The notes: generated by a model not told the origin, from the sequence alone. Shown: positions 1 through 9,229, counted from the stretch's first letter. The stretch: DNA of 64,000 nucleotides from Streptomyces sp. NA02950 (GCF_013364155.1 NZ_CP054916.1:4895001-4959000); one strand, 5' to 3'. Made by a program: numbers and translations.

Positions 1-1
1 C

Positions 2-751
2 CGCAAGTGGGAGCAGCGCGCCACCCTCGACACCGACCGCATCCATGCTGCGTGGGGCGCGCGTCCGTTCAACGTCGGCATTGCGACGGGTCCGTCGGGG
101 CTGATCGTGGTGGACCTGGACATGCCCAAGCCGGAAGACGGTGCGGACACGCCTTCCGGCGTGACGTCCTTCAAGGCGCTCTGCGAGCGCGCCGGGCAGG
201 CCGCCCCCACCACTCACACGGTGCGGACTCCCAGCGGCGGTCGGCACCTGTACTTCACCGCCCCGCCCGGCGTCCGGTTGCCCAGCAGCAAGGGCACGCT
301 GGCGAAGAAGATCGATACCCGCGCGTGGGGTGGGAACGTCGTCGCCGCGGGCAGCACCACCCGCGACGGCACGTACGAGACCGTGGAGGCTACCGCGCCC
401 GTCCCGCTGCCTGCCTGGCTGTTGGACGCGCTCAAGCCCGCGCCCCGCCCCGCCGGACCGCTGCGGCTGGCCGCGCCCCGAAACTCCACCCGCCTTGCTC
501 AGGTGGCGCTGGAGCGCGAGACCGCCGCCGTCGCCGCGGCCACCGAGGGCGGGCGCGAGCAGCAGTTGTTCCTCAGCGCCCGCGCCATAGGGCGGTTCGT
601 CGCGTGGGGCGACATCCCCCGCCACGAGGTAGAAGCGGCTTTTCAGGCGGCCGGGGAGTCGGTGGGACTCAAGCCGTCCGAGTGCCGCTCGACCCTGCGC
701 AGCGTCCTGAACTGGTGCCTCCGCACCGCCCGGCCCCGGGAGACGGCATGA
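2..751 (+). CDS. Bifunctional DNA primase/polymerase (5' truncated by window)
   Basis: The frame is open from the first full codon, with no start in the window; the nearest internal GTG at 107 lies inside the domain (GLIVVDLDMP), so the true start is upstream. The GxxTGxxxGLIVVDLD segment is the metal-binding strand of AEP-type prim-pol domains; it is followed by a TPSGGRHLYF segment that matches the family's second motif. The product should prime or replicate the excised element. Its stop (749-751) overlaps the ATG of the next reading frame in an ATGA junction, so it begins an operon with the small gene and the DUF3631 ATPase. Confidence 0.85.
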   Translation, partial: RKWEQRATLDTDRIHAAWGARPFNVGIATGPSGLIVVDLDMPKPEDGADTPSGVTSFKALCERAGQAAPTTHTVRTPSGGRHLYFTAPPGVRLPSSKGTLAKKIDTRAWGGNVVAAGSTTRDGTYETVEATAPVPLPAWLLDALKPAPRPAGPLRLAAPRNSTRLAQVALERETAAVAAATEGGREQQLFLSARAIGRFVAWGDIPRHEVEAAFQAAGESVGLKPSECRSTLRSVLNWCLRTARPRETA

Positions 752-1121
752 CCCCCACCCCGCCCCGCGGGGAGCTGAAAAGCCCCTCCATGGGCCTCGA
801 CCGGCCGCACGCCGCCGAATTGGCCCCAGCGCCGGACGGCCGTAGCGCGCCGAAAGTCGTCGGCCGTGAGGCCGTCCCTTCTGCTCTTCTGCTCTTCGCT
901 CTGACGGACAGCAGGGCGACGGCCGGTACCCCGCCGCGTGGCTCCACATCACCGCCCCGCCGAACTGGCAAGCCGTGCCCACCGCCACCTCGTGGTGCGC
1001 ATGCGGCCGGGACTGCAGCGCGGTCGGCAAGCGCCGGGTGCTCGACCTGATCGCCGACCACGAAACCCACAAGACCACCTGCCCACTCCGCACTCCCCAG
1101 GAAGGGAGGACCGCCGCATGA
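748..1121 (+). pseudogene. Small AICE Cys-containing protein, apparently frameshifted
   Basis: An ATG at 748 overlaps the primase stop. Its frame reads to about 930 (ending ALTDSRATAG), then becomes improbable. From about 924 another frame carries a convincing sequence (YPAAWLHITAPPNWQAVPTA, then SWCACGRD and VLDLIADHE) and stops in an ATGA overlap with the DUF3631 gene. That second frame has no start codon between an upstream stop at 867 and the conserved part. One extra G near 930 would join both halves into a protein of about 124 residues. I recall similar small proteins at this AICE position, always before the DUF3631 gene. It is either a real single-base deletion or a sequencing error. 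Confidence 0.6.
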
Positions 1122-2365
1122 CCCCCACCACGCCCGCGCCGTCCATCGACGGCGCCGCCCTGCTCAACGAGGTGGAAGCCTTCCACCGCCGCTTCAACGT
1201 CTTCCCCACCGAAGCCGCCTACGTCGCCGTAGCCCTGTGGGACGCACACGCGCACCTGATGGATGCCCTGGACGGAACCGCCCGCATCGCCTTCCTCAGC
1301 CCCGAACCGGGTTCCGGAAAGTCGCGTGCGCTGGAGATCATCGAGACGCTCACGCCGCGCGCTGCGACGACCGTCAATGCCTCCGCGAACGCCCTGTTCC
1401 GGCTTGTCTCCGCAGACGAGGGCACACCCACGCTCCTTTTTGACGAGATCGACACCGTATTCGGTCCCAAGGCGGGCGGGAACGAGGAAGTCCGCGGGTT
1501 CCTCAACTCCGGTTACCGGCGCGGCGCCAAGTCCCTGCGCTGCATTGGGGACGGATCCGACCAGAAAGCAGGCTTCTTCCCCTCGTTCTGCGCGGTGGCC
1601 ATGGCTGGTCTCGGCTCGCTGCCCGACACGATCCTGACCCGCTCCGTCATCATCCGCATGCGCAAGAAGGCACCCAACGAGAAGGCCGAGCCCTACAGGC
1701 GGCGCATCCACGAGAAGCAGGGAAACGCTCTGCGCGACCGGCTCGCTGAGTGGGCCGCCACCGTGCGCGACCAGATCGAGCACGCCTGGCCGGAGATGCC
1801 CGAAGGCGTCACCGACCGGCCTGCGGATGTGTGGGAACCCCTGCTCGCCGTCGCCGACGCGGCCGGGGGCGACTGGCCCGAGCGGGCCCGCGCAGCGTGC
1901 CTGGAACTGGTCCACTCCGCCCAGGACGACGACGAAGCATCCCTCGGTACCCGGCTGCTCACAGACCTCCGCGATCACGTGTTCTGCGGTGCCGACCGCA
2001 TGCCCACCGCCGTGATCCTCGAATGCCTCCTGAACCTGGACGACGCGCCATGGGGCGACCTGGACGACAAGCCCATCACCTCCCGCACCCTGGCCAAGCT
2101 GCTGAAGCAGTACGTCACCCTCGCGAACAAGCCGATCAAACCCCGCGGCATCCGCACTGCCTCCGGCACCCCCAAGGGCTACTACGCGGAAGACCTGGCG
2201 GACGCCTGGAGCCGGTACTGCCCCCCGGACCCGGGAAAGTCCGCAACATCCGCAACCGCCGCCACACCCCAGGTCAGTGGGGGTGAGTCCGTGGCGGATG
2301 GCTCCGCCAGCATCCGCCACACGCCCGCGGAAGCCGACACGCTCCCACTCCGCATCGCTGGCTGA
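1118..2365 (+). CDS. DUF3631-type AAA ATPase of the AICE
   Basis: A 415-residue protein; the ATG at 1118 is preceded by GGAAGGGAGGA and overlaps the upstream stop. A Walker A motif (PEPGSGKSRALE, about residue 50) and a Walker B motif (LLFDEID, about residue 105) are clear, followed by a sensor-like segment with two arginines (LTRSVIIRMR). DUF3631 proteins are helicase-like ATPases carried on phage and plasmid replication modules, where they accompany primase-polymerases. Here it lies in the same operon as the primase, so a role in unwinding or loading during element replication is inferred. The C-terminal 60 residues are Ala/Ser/Thr-rich and look like a tail. Confidence 0.85.
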   Translation: MTPTTPAPSIDGAALLNEVEAFHRRFNVFPTEAAYVAVALWDAHAHLMDALDGTARIAFLSPEPGSGKSRALEIIETLTPRAATTVNASANALFRLVSADEGTPTLLFDEIDTVFGPKAGGNEEVRGFLNSGYRRGAKSLRCIGDGSDQKAGFFPSFCAVAMAGLGSLPDTILTRSVIIRMRKKAPNEKAEPYRRRIHEKQGNALRDRLAEWAATVRDQIEHAWPEMPEGVTDRPADVWEPLLAVADAAGGDWPERARAACLELVHSAQDDDEASLGTRLLTDLRDHVFCGADRMPTAVILECLLNLDDAPWGDLDDKPITSRTLAKLLKQYVTLANKPIKPRGIRTASGTPKGYYAEDLADAWSRYCPPDPGKSATSATAATPQVSGGESVADGSASIRHTPAEADTLPLRIAG

Positions 2366-2538
2366 CCAGCGCAGAACCGATAGGTGCCGCCGCACCGCCT
2401 GCGGCGGCACCTATCCGCAACGCAACCGCCATCCGACACAAAGCCAAGCCGCTGACCAGCAATGTTGCGGCGTGGCGGATGTTGCGGATCCCACAGAAGG
2501 GGGTCAGGACCCCTTTGATCCGTCAAGGAGCCACAGCA

Positions 2539-2805
2539 ATGGCTGCTGCCCAGACGTGCGATCTCCCCGACACCTCCACCGAGCCTGACGCGGACGAAGT
2601 CGACTTCGACCCCACGCTCCTCGCGCTCACGGTGGAGGAAGCCGCCCGCCGATTGAGCGTCGGCCGGACCACCATGTACGCCCTCATCCGCGCTGGGGCC
2701 GTTCGAACCGTCCCTATCGGCCGCCTCCGTCGCGTTCCGGTGCAGGCGCTCAGTGACTACCTGGCCGACCGCATGCAGTCGAACTCTCAGTCCGCAGTCG
2801 CGTAA
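2539..2805 (+). CDS. xis: Excisionase (MerR-type helix-turn-helix)
   Basis: An 88-residue protein with a winged helix-turn-helix of the AICE Xis type: LTVEEAARRLSVGRTTMYAL followed by a basic wing (GRLRRVP). The ATG at 2539 has an AAGGAG sequence 8 bases upstream, which favours it over an in-frame upstream start. The gene ends 8 bp before the integrase start, the usual xis-int pair. It should bind arm sites at the element ends and direct the integrase towards excision. Confidence 0.88.
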   Translation: MAAAQTCDLPDTSTEPDADEVDFDPTLLALTVEEAARRLSVGRTTMYALIRAGAVRTVPIGRLRRVPVQALSDYLADRMQSNSQSAVA

Positions 2806-2813
2806 GGAACCTC

Positions 2814-4073
2814 ATGACCAAGCGTCCCAAGCGCCCAGATGGCGCCTCATCGATCTACTTCGGAAAGGACGGCTACTGGCACGGTCGCGTCACGGTCGGA
2901 GTTCGTGATGACGGCAAGCCCGACCGGCGGCACGTCATGAGCAAGGTCAGCGAAGCGGAAGTCATCAAGAAGGTCCGCGAGCTGGAGAAGCAGCGCGACG
3001 CGGGGAAGGTCCGCAAGCCCGGACGGCCGTGGACCGTGAAGGCGTGGCTGCTGCACTGGGTGGAGGAGATCGCCAAGCCGTCGGTCCGCGAGAACACCTA
3101 CGCGGGGTACGAAGTGGCCGTCCGGGTGCACCTGATTCCCGGACTCGGCGCTCATCGCCTGGACAAGCTGGAGCCGGAGCATCTGGAGCGCTTCTACACG
3201 AAGATGCAGGCCAACGGGAGCAAGGCAGCCACCGCCCATCAGGCTCACCGCACGCTCCGTACGGCACTCAACCACGCGATGCGACGCGGGCACGTCACCC
3301 GGAACGTCGCCACTCTCGCGGTGCCGCCGCGGGTCGAGGAAGAGGAGATCGAGCCCTACGACATCAAGGAAGTCCAGCGGCTGCTGACCGAGGCCGCCAA
3401 GCTCCGCAACAGCGCTCGGTGGTCCATCGCCCTCGCTCTCGGACTCCGGCAGGGGGAAGCCCTCGGGCTGCGCTGGTCTGATGTCGACCTCCGAAACGGG
3501 ACCCTGCGCGTCAGGAAGAACCGGCTGCGGCCGAAGTACCTCCACGGATGCGGGGGCGACTGCGGTCGAACGCCCGGCTACTGCAAGCAGCGCATCCGGA
3601 AGAACGAGGACACCGCCAACACGAAGTCGCGCGCTGGACGCCGAGTCATCGGTCTTCCCGACGAACTGATCAGGCTCTTGGAACTTCACAGGAAGGAGCA
3701 GGAACGCGACCGCCTGCGTGCGGCCCAGGAGTGGCGGGAGACCGGCTACGTCTTCACCTCGCCGGTCGGCGAACCGCTGGTGCCCAGTACGGACTACGAC
3801 GTGTGGAAGCGACTGCTCGCCGATGCCGATGTCCGGGACGGACGTCTACACGACGCTCGCCACACCGCTGCCACGGTGCTGCTCATCCTGGGCGTCCCGG
3901 AGCGAGTCGTGATGCAGATCATGGGGTGGTCGTCCACCGCCATGGCGGCGCGGTACCAGCACGTGACGGACGGCATCCTCGGCGACGTGGCCGAGCGCGT
4001 TGGGGGACTCATCTGGGAGGTGGCCAAGGACGCCGACGAGGGCGGCCCGAAGGGGCCCGGCAAGCCTCGTTGA
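2814..4073 (+). CDS. int: Tyrosine site-specific integrase for tRNA-Ser(GGA)
   Basis: A 419-residue tyrosine recombinase. An N-terminal arm-binding region (about 1-60) and a SAM-like core-binding domain (about 70-175) precede the catalytic domain. Catalytic residues are visible: Arg in LGLRQGEALGLRW, the His-x-x-Arg pair in LHDARHTAA, a Trp in GWSS and the Tyr nucleophile in ARYQHV. An unusual insertion with four cysteines (CGGDCGRTPGYCKQ, about residue 245-260) sits between the first Arg and the HxxR motif. It may bind a metal; it is often seen in Streptomyces AICE integrases. The adjacent tRNA-Ser is the inferred target. Confidence 0.93.
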   Translation: MTKRPKRPDGASSIYFGKDGYWHGRVTVGVRDDGKPDRRHVMSKVSEAEVIKKVRELEKQRDAGKVRKPGRPWTVKAWLLHWVEEIAKPSVRENTYAGYEVAVRVHLIPGLGAHRLDKLEPEHLERFYTKMQANGSKAATAHQAHRTLRTALNHAMRRGHVTRNVATLAVPPRVEEEEIEPYDIKEVQRLLTEAAKLRNSARWSIALALGLRQGEALGLRWSDVDLRNGTLRVRKNRLRPKYLHGCGGDCGRTPGYCKQRIRKNEDTANTKSRAGRRVIGLPDELIRLLELHRKEQERDRLRAAQEWRETGYVFTSPVGEPLVPSTDYDVWKRLLADADVRDGRLHDARHTAATVLLILGVPERVVMQIMGWSSTAMAARYQHVTDGILGDVAERVGGLIWEVAKDADEGGPKGPGKPR

Positions 4074-4096
4074 GACTGCAGATGAGACTACGAACG

Positions 4097-4134
4097 ATGA
4101 AGGGTCCGAACCATGATCGGTCCGGACCCTTCAT
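4097..4134. terminator. Bidirectional hairpin between int and tRNA-Ser
   Basis: A 16-bp stem with one mismatch (ATGAAGGGTCCG on the left, CGGACCCTTCAT on the right) closes a 6-base loop. It lies between the convergent int gene and tRNA-Ser, so it can end transcription from both sides. Confidence 0.7.
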
Positions 4135-4153
4135 CTGCCCTGCTGGGCGGTTG

Positions 4154-4238
4154 CGGAGGATACGAGATTCGAACTCGTGAGGGGTTGCCCCCAACACGCT
4201 TTCCAAGCGTGCGCCCTAGGCCTCTAGGCGAATCCTCC
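4154..4238 (-). tRNA. tRNA-Ser (anticodon GGA)
   Basis: The complement strand folds as a class II tRNA: acceptor GGAGGAT paired with ATCCTCC, an anticodon loop reading CTTGGAAAG (GGA), a long variable arm (GTTGGGGGCAACCCC region) and a T-arm with GTTCGAATC. No CCA is encoded; the discriminator is G. It serves as the AICE attachment target and remains intact because the element replaces only its downstream flank. Confidence 0.95.
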
Positions 4239-4308
4239 GCCGAGAACAATACAAGACCGGATGCCGTGCTCGCGAACTCGTTCCCACCCCGGTCCATCCG
4301 CTAGGGTG

Positions 4309-4403
4309 GGGGCCAGCCCCTCACGTGGCGCTATCTCACCGAACTCCCCCAGGGCCGGAAGGCAGCAAGGGTAAGTGGGCTCTGGCGGGTGCGTGGGGGG
4401 CCC
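4309..4403 (+). ncRNA. ffs: Small signal recognition particle RNA (4.5S type)
   Basis: The hallmark apical domain GGGCCGGAAGGCAGCAAGGG (about 4352-4371) is intact, with its GGAA tetraloop and asymmetric loop. Flanks pair as a long stem: GCCAGCCCCTCACG on the left with GGTGCGTGGGGGGC on the right. The RNA forms the Ffh-binding scaffold of SRP for co-translational membrane targeting. Its location just upstream of dnaX is common in actinobacteria. The ends are estimated from base pairing and could shift by several bases. Confidence 0.88.
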
Positions 4404-4468
4404 TTGCGTTGGCGGGGCGGGGGAGCGGGCGGCTTCGGTTGTCGGTGGGCCCCGATATCGTCGTAAGC

Positions 4469-6895
4469 GTGTCGTCCCTCGCGCTGTACCGCCGCTACCG
4501 CCCCGAGACCTTCGCGGAGGTCATCGGGCAGGAGCATGTCACCGGCCCGTTGCAGCAGGCGCTGCGCAACAACAGGGTCAATCACGCGTATCTGTTCAGC
4601 GGTCCGCGGGGCTGCGGCAAGACGACCAGCGCGCGCATCCTGGCCCGCTGTCTGAACTGTGAGAAGGGCCCCACCCCGGAGCCGTGCGGGGAGTGCCAGT
4701 CGTGCCAGGACCTCGCGCGGAACGGCCCGGGGTCGATCGACGTCATCGAGATCGACGCCGCGTCCCACGGTGGTGTGGACGATGCGCGGGAGCTGCGCGA
4801 GAAGGCGTTCTTCGGACCCGCGTCCAGTCGTTACAAGATCTACATCATCGACGAGGCCCACATGGTCACTTCGGCGGGGTTCAACGCCCTGCTGAAGGTG
4901 GTCGAGGAGCCTCCGGAGCATCTGAAGTTCATCTTCGCGACCACGGAGCCCGAGAAGGTCATCGGCACCATCCGGTCGCGTACCCACCACTACCCCTTCC
5001 GGCTCGTGCCGCCCGGGACGCTCCGCGAGTACCTCGGGGAGGTCTGCGGCCGGGAGGCCATCCCGGTCGAGGACGGTGTGCTGCCGCTGGTGGTGCGGGC
5101 CGGGGCGGGGTCCGTGCGGGACTCGATGTCGGTGATGGACCAGCTCCTCGCGGGAGCGGCCGACGACGGCGTGACCTACGCCATGGCCACCTCACTGCTC
5201 GGTTATACGGACGGCTCGCTGCTGGACGCGATCGTCGACGCCTTCGCTGCGACGGACGGGGCGGCCGCCTTCGAGGTCGTCAACCGTGTGATCGAGGGGG
5301 GCAACGACCCGCGGCGCTTTGTCGCCGACCTGCTGGAGCGGCTGCGCGATCTGGTGATCCTCGCGGCCGTGCCGGACGCGGCGGAGAAGGGGCTCATCGA
5401 CGCCCCGGTCGATGTGGTCGAGCGGATGCAGGCGCAGGCATCGGTCTTCGGCGGTGCCGAGCTGAGCCGCGCGGCCGATCTGGTCAATGAGGGGCTCACG
5501 GAGATGCGCGGCGCCACCTCGCCGCGGCTCCAGCTGGAGTTGATCTGTGCTCGGGTGCTGCTGCCCGCCGCCTTTGACGACGAGCGGTCGGTCCAGTCGC
5601 GACTGGAGCGGCTGGAGCGGGGTGCCCTGGCGGGCGGCCTCGGCGGTGGTGCTGCCGGTGGTGCTACGGGCGCCGCGTCGCCCGCGATGGGGTACGTACC
5701 GGGGCCCGACGCCCATGCTCCGGCGGGCCCGTCCGGACCGGCTGGACCGGCCGGTCCAGCCGCCGCTCGTGCGGCCATGGGCGGTCGGGGTCCGGCTTCG
5801 GATGCCCCGGGCGGGCCTGCCCAGGGCGTGCCCGCTTCCGCCGGTCCGGCTTCTGGGTCGGGGTCTGGTTCGGGACCGGTGGAGCCTTCCGGGCCCGCCG
5901 GGGGCGGGTCGCGCCCCGGCGCATGGCCCTCCGGCGCCCAGCAGCCCCCCGCGGCCGCCACCCCCGCGGCCCCCGAAGGCGGCGGCGGAGCGGCCCGGCC
6001 CGGGGCCTGGCCCACCGCCTCGGCGCCCGGTTCCGGGGGAGGCCGTCCCGACGCGGATGCCTCGGGCGCGGGCCGTCAGCCCGGCGCCTGGCCCACCGCC
6101 GCCGCGGCCGGTGGCGCCCCGCCCGCACAGCCCACCACCCCTGCCCCGGCGGCCCCAGCCCAGCAGCCCCAGGGCGCCGCCCCCGCGCAGAACGCGCCGA
6201 ACGCGCCGACCATGGCGCAGGGCGCCGTGCAGGTGCGCCAGATGTGGCCGGACATCCTGGAGGCGGTCAAGAACCGCCGCCGCTTCACCTGGATCCTGCT
6301 GAGTCAGAACGCGACGGTGTCCGGGTTCGACGGCACCACCCTCCAGATCGGCTTCTCCAACGCCGGTGCGCGTGACAGTTTCGTCAGCGGCGGCAGCGAG
6401 GACGTGCTGCGGCAGGCCCTCAGCGACTCCATCGGCGTGCAGTGGCGGATCGAGGCCATCGTCGATCCTTCCGGCGGCGGTGCTGGTGGTCCCGGGGGAG
6501 CGAGCGGCCCAGGGGGGTCCGGCGGCTTCGGCGGCGGTGGCTCAGGTGGCTCCGGTGGCCCCGGCGGGGGCTACGGCGGCGGCTTCACCAGCGGTGGTGG
6601 CGGCGGTGGCGGCTTCGGCGGCGGCCAGCCCGCGGCGCCGCAGCAGTCCGCCCCCCGGCCGGCCCCCGCCCCAGCCCCCGCGCCCGCAGCGCCCGGGCCC
6701 GCCCCGCGGCCCGCTGCCGGGGGCCCGCCCGCCGAGACATCGGCGTACCGGGAGCCCGAGCCGCCGCCCATCTCACCCGAGGACGACATGCCGGCCGAGG
6801 ACGATCCGGATCTCGACGACACCGCCCTGAGCGGCCATGACCTCATCGTGCGCGAGCTGGGCGCCACGGTCGTCGAAGAGATCGTGAACGAGTAG
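4469..6895 (+). CDS. dnaX: DNA polymerase III subunits gamma and tau
   Basis: An 808-residue clamp-loader ATPase. It has the opening SSLALYRRYRPETFAEVIGQ, Walker A (GPRGCGKTT), a four-Cys zinc module (CLNC...CGEC..C), Walker B (IIDEAHMV) and a sensor 1 region. The GTG at 4469 is chosen because the conserved N terminus begins there; the frame is open further upstream only through the SRP RNA gene. Residues about 415-620 and 680-760 are Pro/Ala/Gly-rich linkers flanking a tau-like domain (about 625-670). Such long low-complexity linkers are typical in Streptomyces. No slippery frameshift heptamer was recognised. Confidence 0.95.
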   Translation: MSSLALYRRYRPETFAEVIGQEHVTGPLQQALRNNRVNHAYLFSGPRGCGKTTSARILARCLNCEKGPTPEPCGECQSCQDLARNGPGSIDVIEIDAASHGGVDDARELREKAFFGPASSRYKIYIIDEAHMVTSAGFNALLKVVEEPPEHLKFIFATTEPEKVIGTIRSRTHHYPFRLVPPGTLREYLGEVCGREAIPVEDGVLPLVVRAGAGSVRDSMSVMDQLLAGAADDGVTYAMATSLLGYTDGSLLDAIVDAFAATDGAAAFEVVNRVIEGGNDPRRFVADLLERLRDLVILAAVPDAAEKGLIDAPVDVVERMQAQASVFGGAELSRAADLVNEGLTEMRGATSPRLQLELICARVLLPAAFDDERSVQSRLERLERGALAGGLGGGAAGGATGAASPAMGYVPGPDAHAPAGPSGPAGPAGPAAARAAMGGRGPASDAPGGPAQGVPASAGPASGSGSGSGPVEPSGPAGGGSRPGAWPSGAQQPPAAATPAAPEGGGGAARPGAWPTASAPGSGGGRPDADASGAGRQPGAWPTAAAAGGAPPAQPTTPAPAAPAQQPQGAAPAQNAPNAPTMAQGAVQVRQMWPDILEAVKNRRRFTWILLSQNATVSGFDGTTLQIGFSNAGARDSFVSGGSEDVLRQALSDSIGVQWRIEAIVDPSGGGAGGPGGASGPGGSGGFGGGGSGGSGGPGGGYGGGFTSGGGGGGGFGGGQPAAPQQSAPRPAPAPAPAPAAPGPAPRPAAGGPPAETSAYREPEPPPISPEDDMPAEDDPDLDDTALSGHDLIVRELGATVVEEIVNE

Positions 6896-6949
6896 AGCGG
6901 GCAGAGCGAGCAGAGCGGGCAGAGCGAGCAGAGGGAGTACAGCGAGGAG
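6895..6949 (+). repeat. Short tandem repeat directly after the dnaX stop
   Basis: A 9-bp unit alternates between AGCGGGCAG and AGCGAGCAG for about five copies and then decays (AGGGAGTACAGCGAGGAG). It starts immediately after the TAG and keeps the dnaX frame up to a TGA at 6957. Confidence 0.75.
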
Positions 6950-7160
6950 GAGGTCTGACGGGGCGCCCCGCCCACTGTCGCGCGCCCCCTGTCACCACCC
7001 CGCCGCGGGCCCACCGCGCCCCTCCCCCGACCCCCGCCGCCCCGTACTGGACGTACTCCCCGTCTCCTCCGTACGGCGTAGAGCGAGGTGCCCTCCGAGC
7101 ACGTAGGCTCGGGCTATCGAAGGAACGACAGAACGACCGTCGACAGCCAGGAGCGAACCC

Positions 7161-7496
7161 GTGATCCCCGGTGGTGGCCAGCCCGACATGCAGCAGCTGC
7201 TGCAGCAGGCTCAGAAGATGCAGCAGGACCTTGCCGCGGCCCAGGAAGAGCTGGCCCGGACCTCCGTCGAGGGTTCCTCGGGCGGTGGCCTGGTGAAGGC
7301 GACGGTGACCGGGGCCGGTGAGCTCCAGGGCCTGGTCATTGATCCCAAGGCCGTGGATCCTGAGGACACGGAGACCCTCGCGGATCTCGTCGTCGCGGCC
7401 GTCCGTGACGCGAACCACGCCGCGCAGGAGCTCCAGCAGCAGAAGCTCGGCCCGCTCGCCCAGGGGCTGGGCGGAATGCCGGGTCTCCCCTTCTGA
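7161..7496 (+). CDS. ybaB: YbaB/EbfC family nucleoid-associated protein
   Basis: A 111-residue protein with the Gln-rich helical start ([20 protein letters not shown]), a Gly-rich turn, a [14 protein letters not shown] strand and a final [10 protein letters not shown] that characterise this family. YbaB proteins form DNA-binding dimers and are usually co-located with dnaX and recR, as here. The GTG start at 7161 follows a CAGGAG ribosome binding site. The gap to recR is 142 bp, so co-transcription is likely though not certain. Confidence 0.92.
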   Translation: MIPGGGQPDMQQLLQQAQKMQQDLAAAQEELARTSVEGSSGGGLVKATVTGAGELQGLVIDPKAVDPEDTETLADLVVAAVRDANHAAQELQQQKLGPLAQGLGGMPGLPF

Positions 7497-7638
7497 GCTG
7501 GGTCGCTGAGGCTCCGGGGGGCTTCTTCGGGGGTGGTCTCGGGGTGCCTTCGGAGCCTCACGGCTCCGGTCGGGCAGTGCAACCGAATATTCATGTGAAG
7601 TACAGCCACCGCGCGTCGGCGCGAGATTGGATGAAGGC

Positions 7639-8238
7639 GTGTACGAGGGCGTGGTCCAGGACCTCATCGACGAGTTGGGCAGGCTGCCCGGCGTCGGGCC
7701 CAAGAGCGCTCAGCGGATCGCCTTCCACATCCTTCAGTCCGAGCCGACCGACGTCCGCCGCCTCGCTCATGCGCTGACCGAGGTCAAGGACAAGGTGCGG
7801 TTCTGCGCGGTGTGCGGGAACGTCGCCGAGGCCGAGCAGTGCCGGGTCTGTCAGGACCCGCGCCGCGACCCGGCGGTCATCTGCGTGGTCGAGGAGCCGA
7901 AGGACGTGGTGGCGATTGAGCGGACCCGCGAGTTCCGCGGTCGTTACCACGTGCTGGGCGGAGCGATCAGCCCGATCGAGGGCGTGGGCCCGGACGATCT
8001 GCGGATCAGGGAGCTGCTGGCCCGGCTCGCGGACGGGACGGTCACCGAACTCATCCTGGCCACCGACCCGAACCTGGAGGGCGAGGCCACCGCCACGTAT
8101 CTCGCGCGCATGGTCAAACCCATGGGTTTGAAGGTCACACGCCTGGCCAGTGGTCTCCCAGTCGGGGGGGACCTGGAGTATGCCGACGAGGTCACGCTGG
8201 GTCGTGCCTTCGAAGGGAGAAGACTTCTCGATGTCTGA
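7639..8238 (+). CDS. recR: Recombination mediator RecR
   Basis: A 199-residue protein of normal RecR length when started at the GTG (7639, [20 protein letters not shown]); an in-frame TTG 12 bases earlier is less likely. An HhH motif ([11 protein letters not shown]), a four-Cys zinc finger (CAVCGN...CRVCQD, about residue 55-75) and a Toprim domain ([12 protein letters not shown] ... [12 protein letters not shown]) follow in order. RecR acts with RecO and RecF to load RecA at gaps. Its 3' end overlaps the next start by 8 bp. Confidence 0.95.
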   Translation: MYEGVVQDLIDELGRLPGVGPKSAQRIAFHILQSEPTDVRRLAHALTEVKDKVRFCAVCGNVAEAEQCRVCQDPRRDPAVICVVEEPKDVVAIERTREFRGRYHVLGGAISPIEGVGPDDLRIRELLARLADGTVTELILATDPNLEGEATATYLARMVKPMGLKVTRLASGLPVGGDLEYADEVTLGRAFEGRRLLDV

Positions 8239-8899
8239 CGCAACGCTGCACGAAGCCCATCCGGATCCGGACGACTTCGCGGTCCAGATCGCCGACCAGA
8301 TCGAGAGTTTCATCGTCGCGGTCACCGAAGTCGCCAGGGGCGACGAACCGGACAGCGCTGTGCCGTTCCTGCTGCTCGAGCTGTCCCAGCTGCTGCTGGC
8401 GGGCGGACGGCTCGGGGCGCACGAGGACTTCGTCCCGGACGAGCGGTACGAGCCCGACGCCGGGCCGGAGCCGGATGTCGACGAGCTGCGGGAGCGGTTC
8501 GCCCTGCTGCTGGAGCCGGTCGACGTCTACGCGGAGGTCTTCGACCCGTACGTTCCGCGCGCCGAGCCGGTCGCCAGCCGGATCTCCGACGATCTGGCCG
8601 GGATCATCACCGATCTGCGGCACGGTATGGCCCACTACCGCGAGGGGCGGATCAGCGAGGCGCTGTGGTGGTGGCAGTTCTCGTACCTGTCCAACTGGGG
8701 CACGATGGCCTCCGCCGCGCTGCGCGCCCTCCAGTCGCTCGTCGCGCACGTCCGGCTCGACAGCCCGCTCGGCGAGCTGGACGGCCTGGACACGGACAGC
8801 GGCGCCGCCGGTGGTGACGAGGAGCTCGCCGAGGAGGCCGGCCGGGTCATGGCGGCCGAGATCGCGACGCCGCTCGGTATCCGCTCCGTCCAGCGCTGA
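8231..8899 (+). CDS. DUF5063 domain protein
   Basis: A 222-residue soluble acidic protein, translationally coupled to recR (8-bp overlap, GAAGGGAGAAG upstream of the ATG). The ORF carries the DUF5063 pattern: an N-terminal [20 protein letters not shown] helix, a central [13 protein letters not shown] segment and a Trp-rich [19 protein letters not shown] core. Function is unknown. Constant association with recR in Streptomyces is recalled, suggesting a DNA-maintenance role only by context. No catalytic motif is visible. Confidence 0.85.
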   Translation: MSDATLHEAHPDPDDFAVQIADQIESFIVAVTEVARGDEPDSAVPFLLLELSQLLLAGGRLGAHEDFVPDERYEPDAGPEPDVDELRERFALLLEPVDVYAEVFDPYVPRAEPVASRISDDLAGIITDLRHGMAHYREGRISEALWWWQFSYLSNWGTMASAALRALQSLVAHVRLDSPLGELDGLDTDSGAAGGDEELAEEAGRVMAAEIATPLGIRSVQR

Positions 8900-9229
8900 G
8901 GCAGCCGGGAAACAGGCCGTGACCCAGGCCGGTGGACCGTCCACCGGCCGTTCCATCGGCCGTCCCACCAGCCGTCCCGCCCTGTGAGCTGAATTACGTT
9001 CCTGTATGCATCGCCCGGAAGCGGGCAGGGTTCGTCGCTGAGCGAGTGGTGTGGGATGCGGGGAGAGACGCCGGTACCTGGACGTGGTACCGCCTGATCC
9101 TCCTGAGTCCCCCTGGTCCAGGTGATTACCGAGTGAGGCGTGTGTCTCGCTATGTGACATTGGAACGGCAAATTCCGGCCGCTCGTTAGACTGAGCCGAC
9201 CGCATTATTGAGAGCTGCGAGGAGCGCAC
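8900..9229 (+). promoter_or_regulatory. Gene-free leader upstream of ask
   Basis: There is no credible gene in these 330 bases. A candidate promoter lies close to ask: TTGGAA at 9160-9165 and TAGACT at 9187-9192, but the 21-base spacing is longer than usual, so this is weak. A GCGAGGAGCGCAC ribosome binding region precedes the GTG start. No transcription attenuator was convincing. Confidence 0.35.

Larger units (their letters stand above)
1..4200. mobile_element. Right end of an AICE integrated at tRNA-Ser(GGA)
   Basis: Gene order (primase-polymerase, small Cys-rich protein, DUF3631 ATPase, excisionase, tyrosine integrase) followed immediately by a tRNA gene is the standard right-hand module of an actinomycete integrative and conjugative element. 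The integrase ends 80 bp from the 3' end of tRNA-Ser, the usual attachment site. The element runs off the left edge, so its other att copy and its transfer genes are not visible. The exact att core cannot be fixed from one copy; it should include the tRNA 3' end starting at 4154. Confidence 0.8.

Noticed and set aside
4325..4468. Longer N terminus for dnaX
   Set aside because: This extension overlaps the SRP RNA gene and is not similar to DnaX proteins.
8932..9189. An 85-codon frame upstream of ask
   Set aside because: Lies in the leader with no ribosome site; first part is a Pro-Ala-Val repeat from simple sequence.
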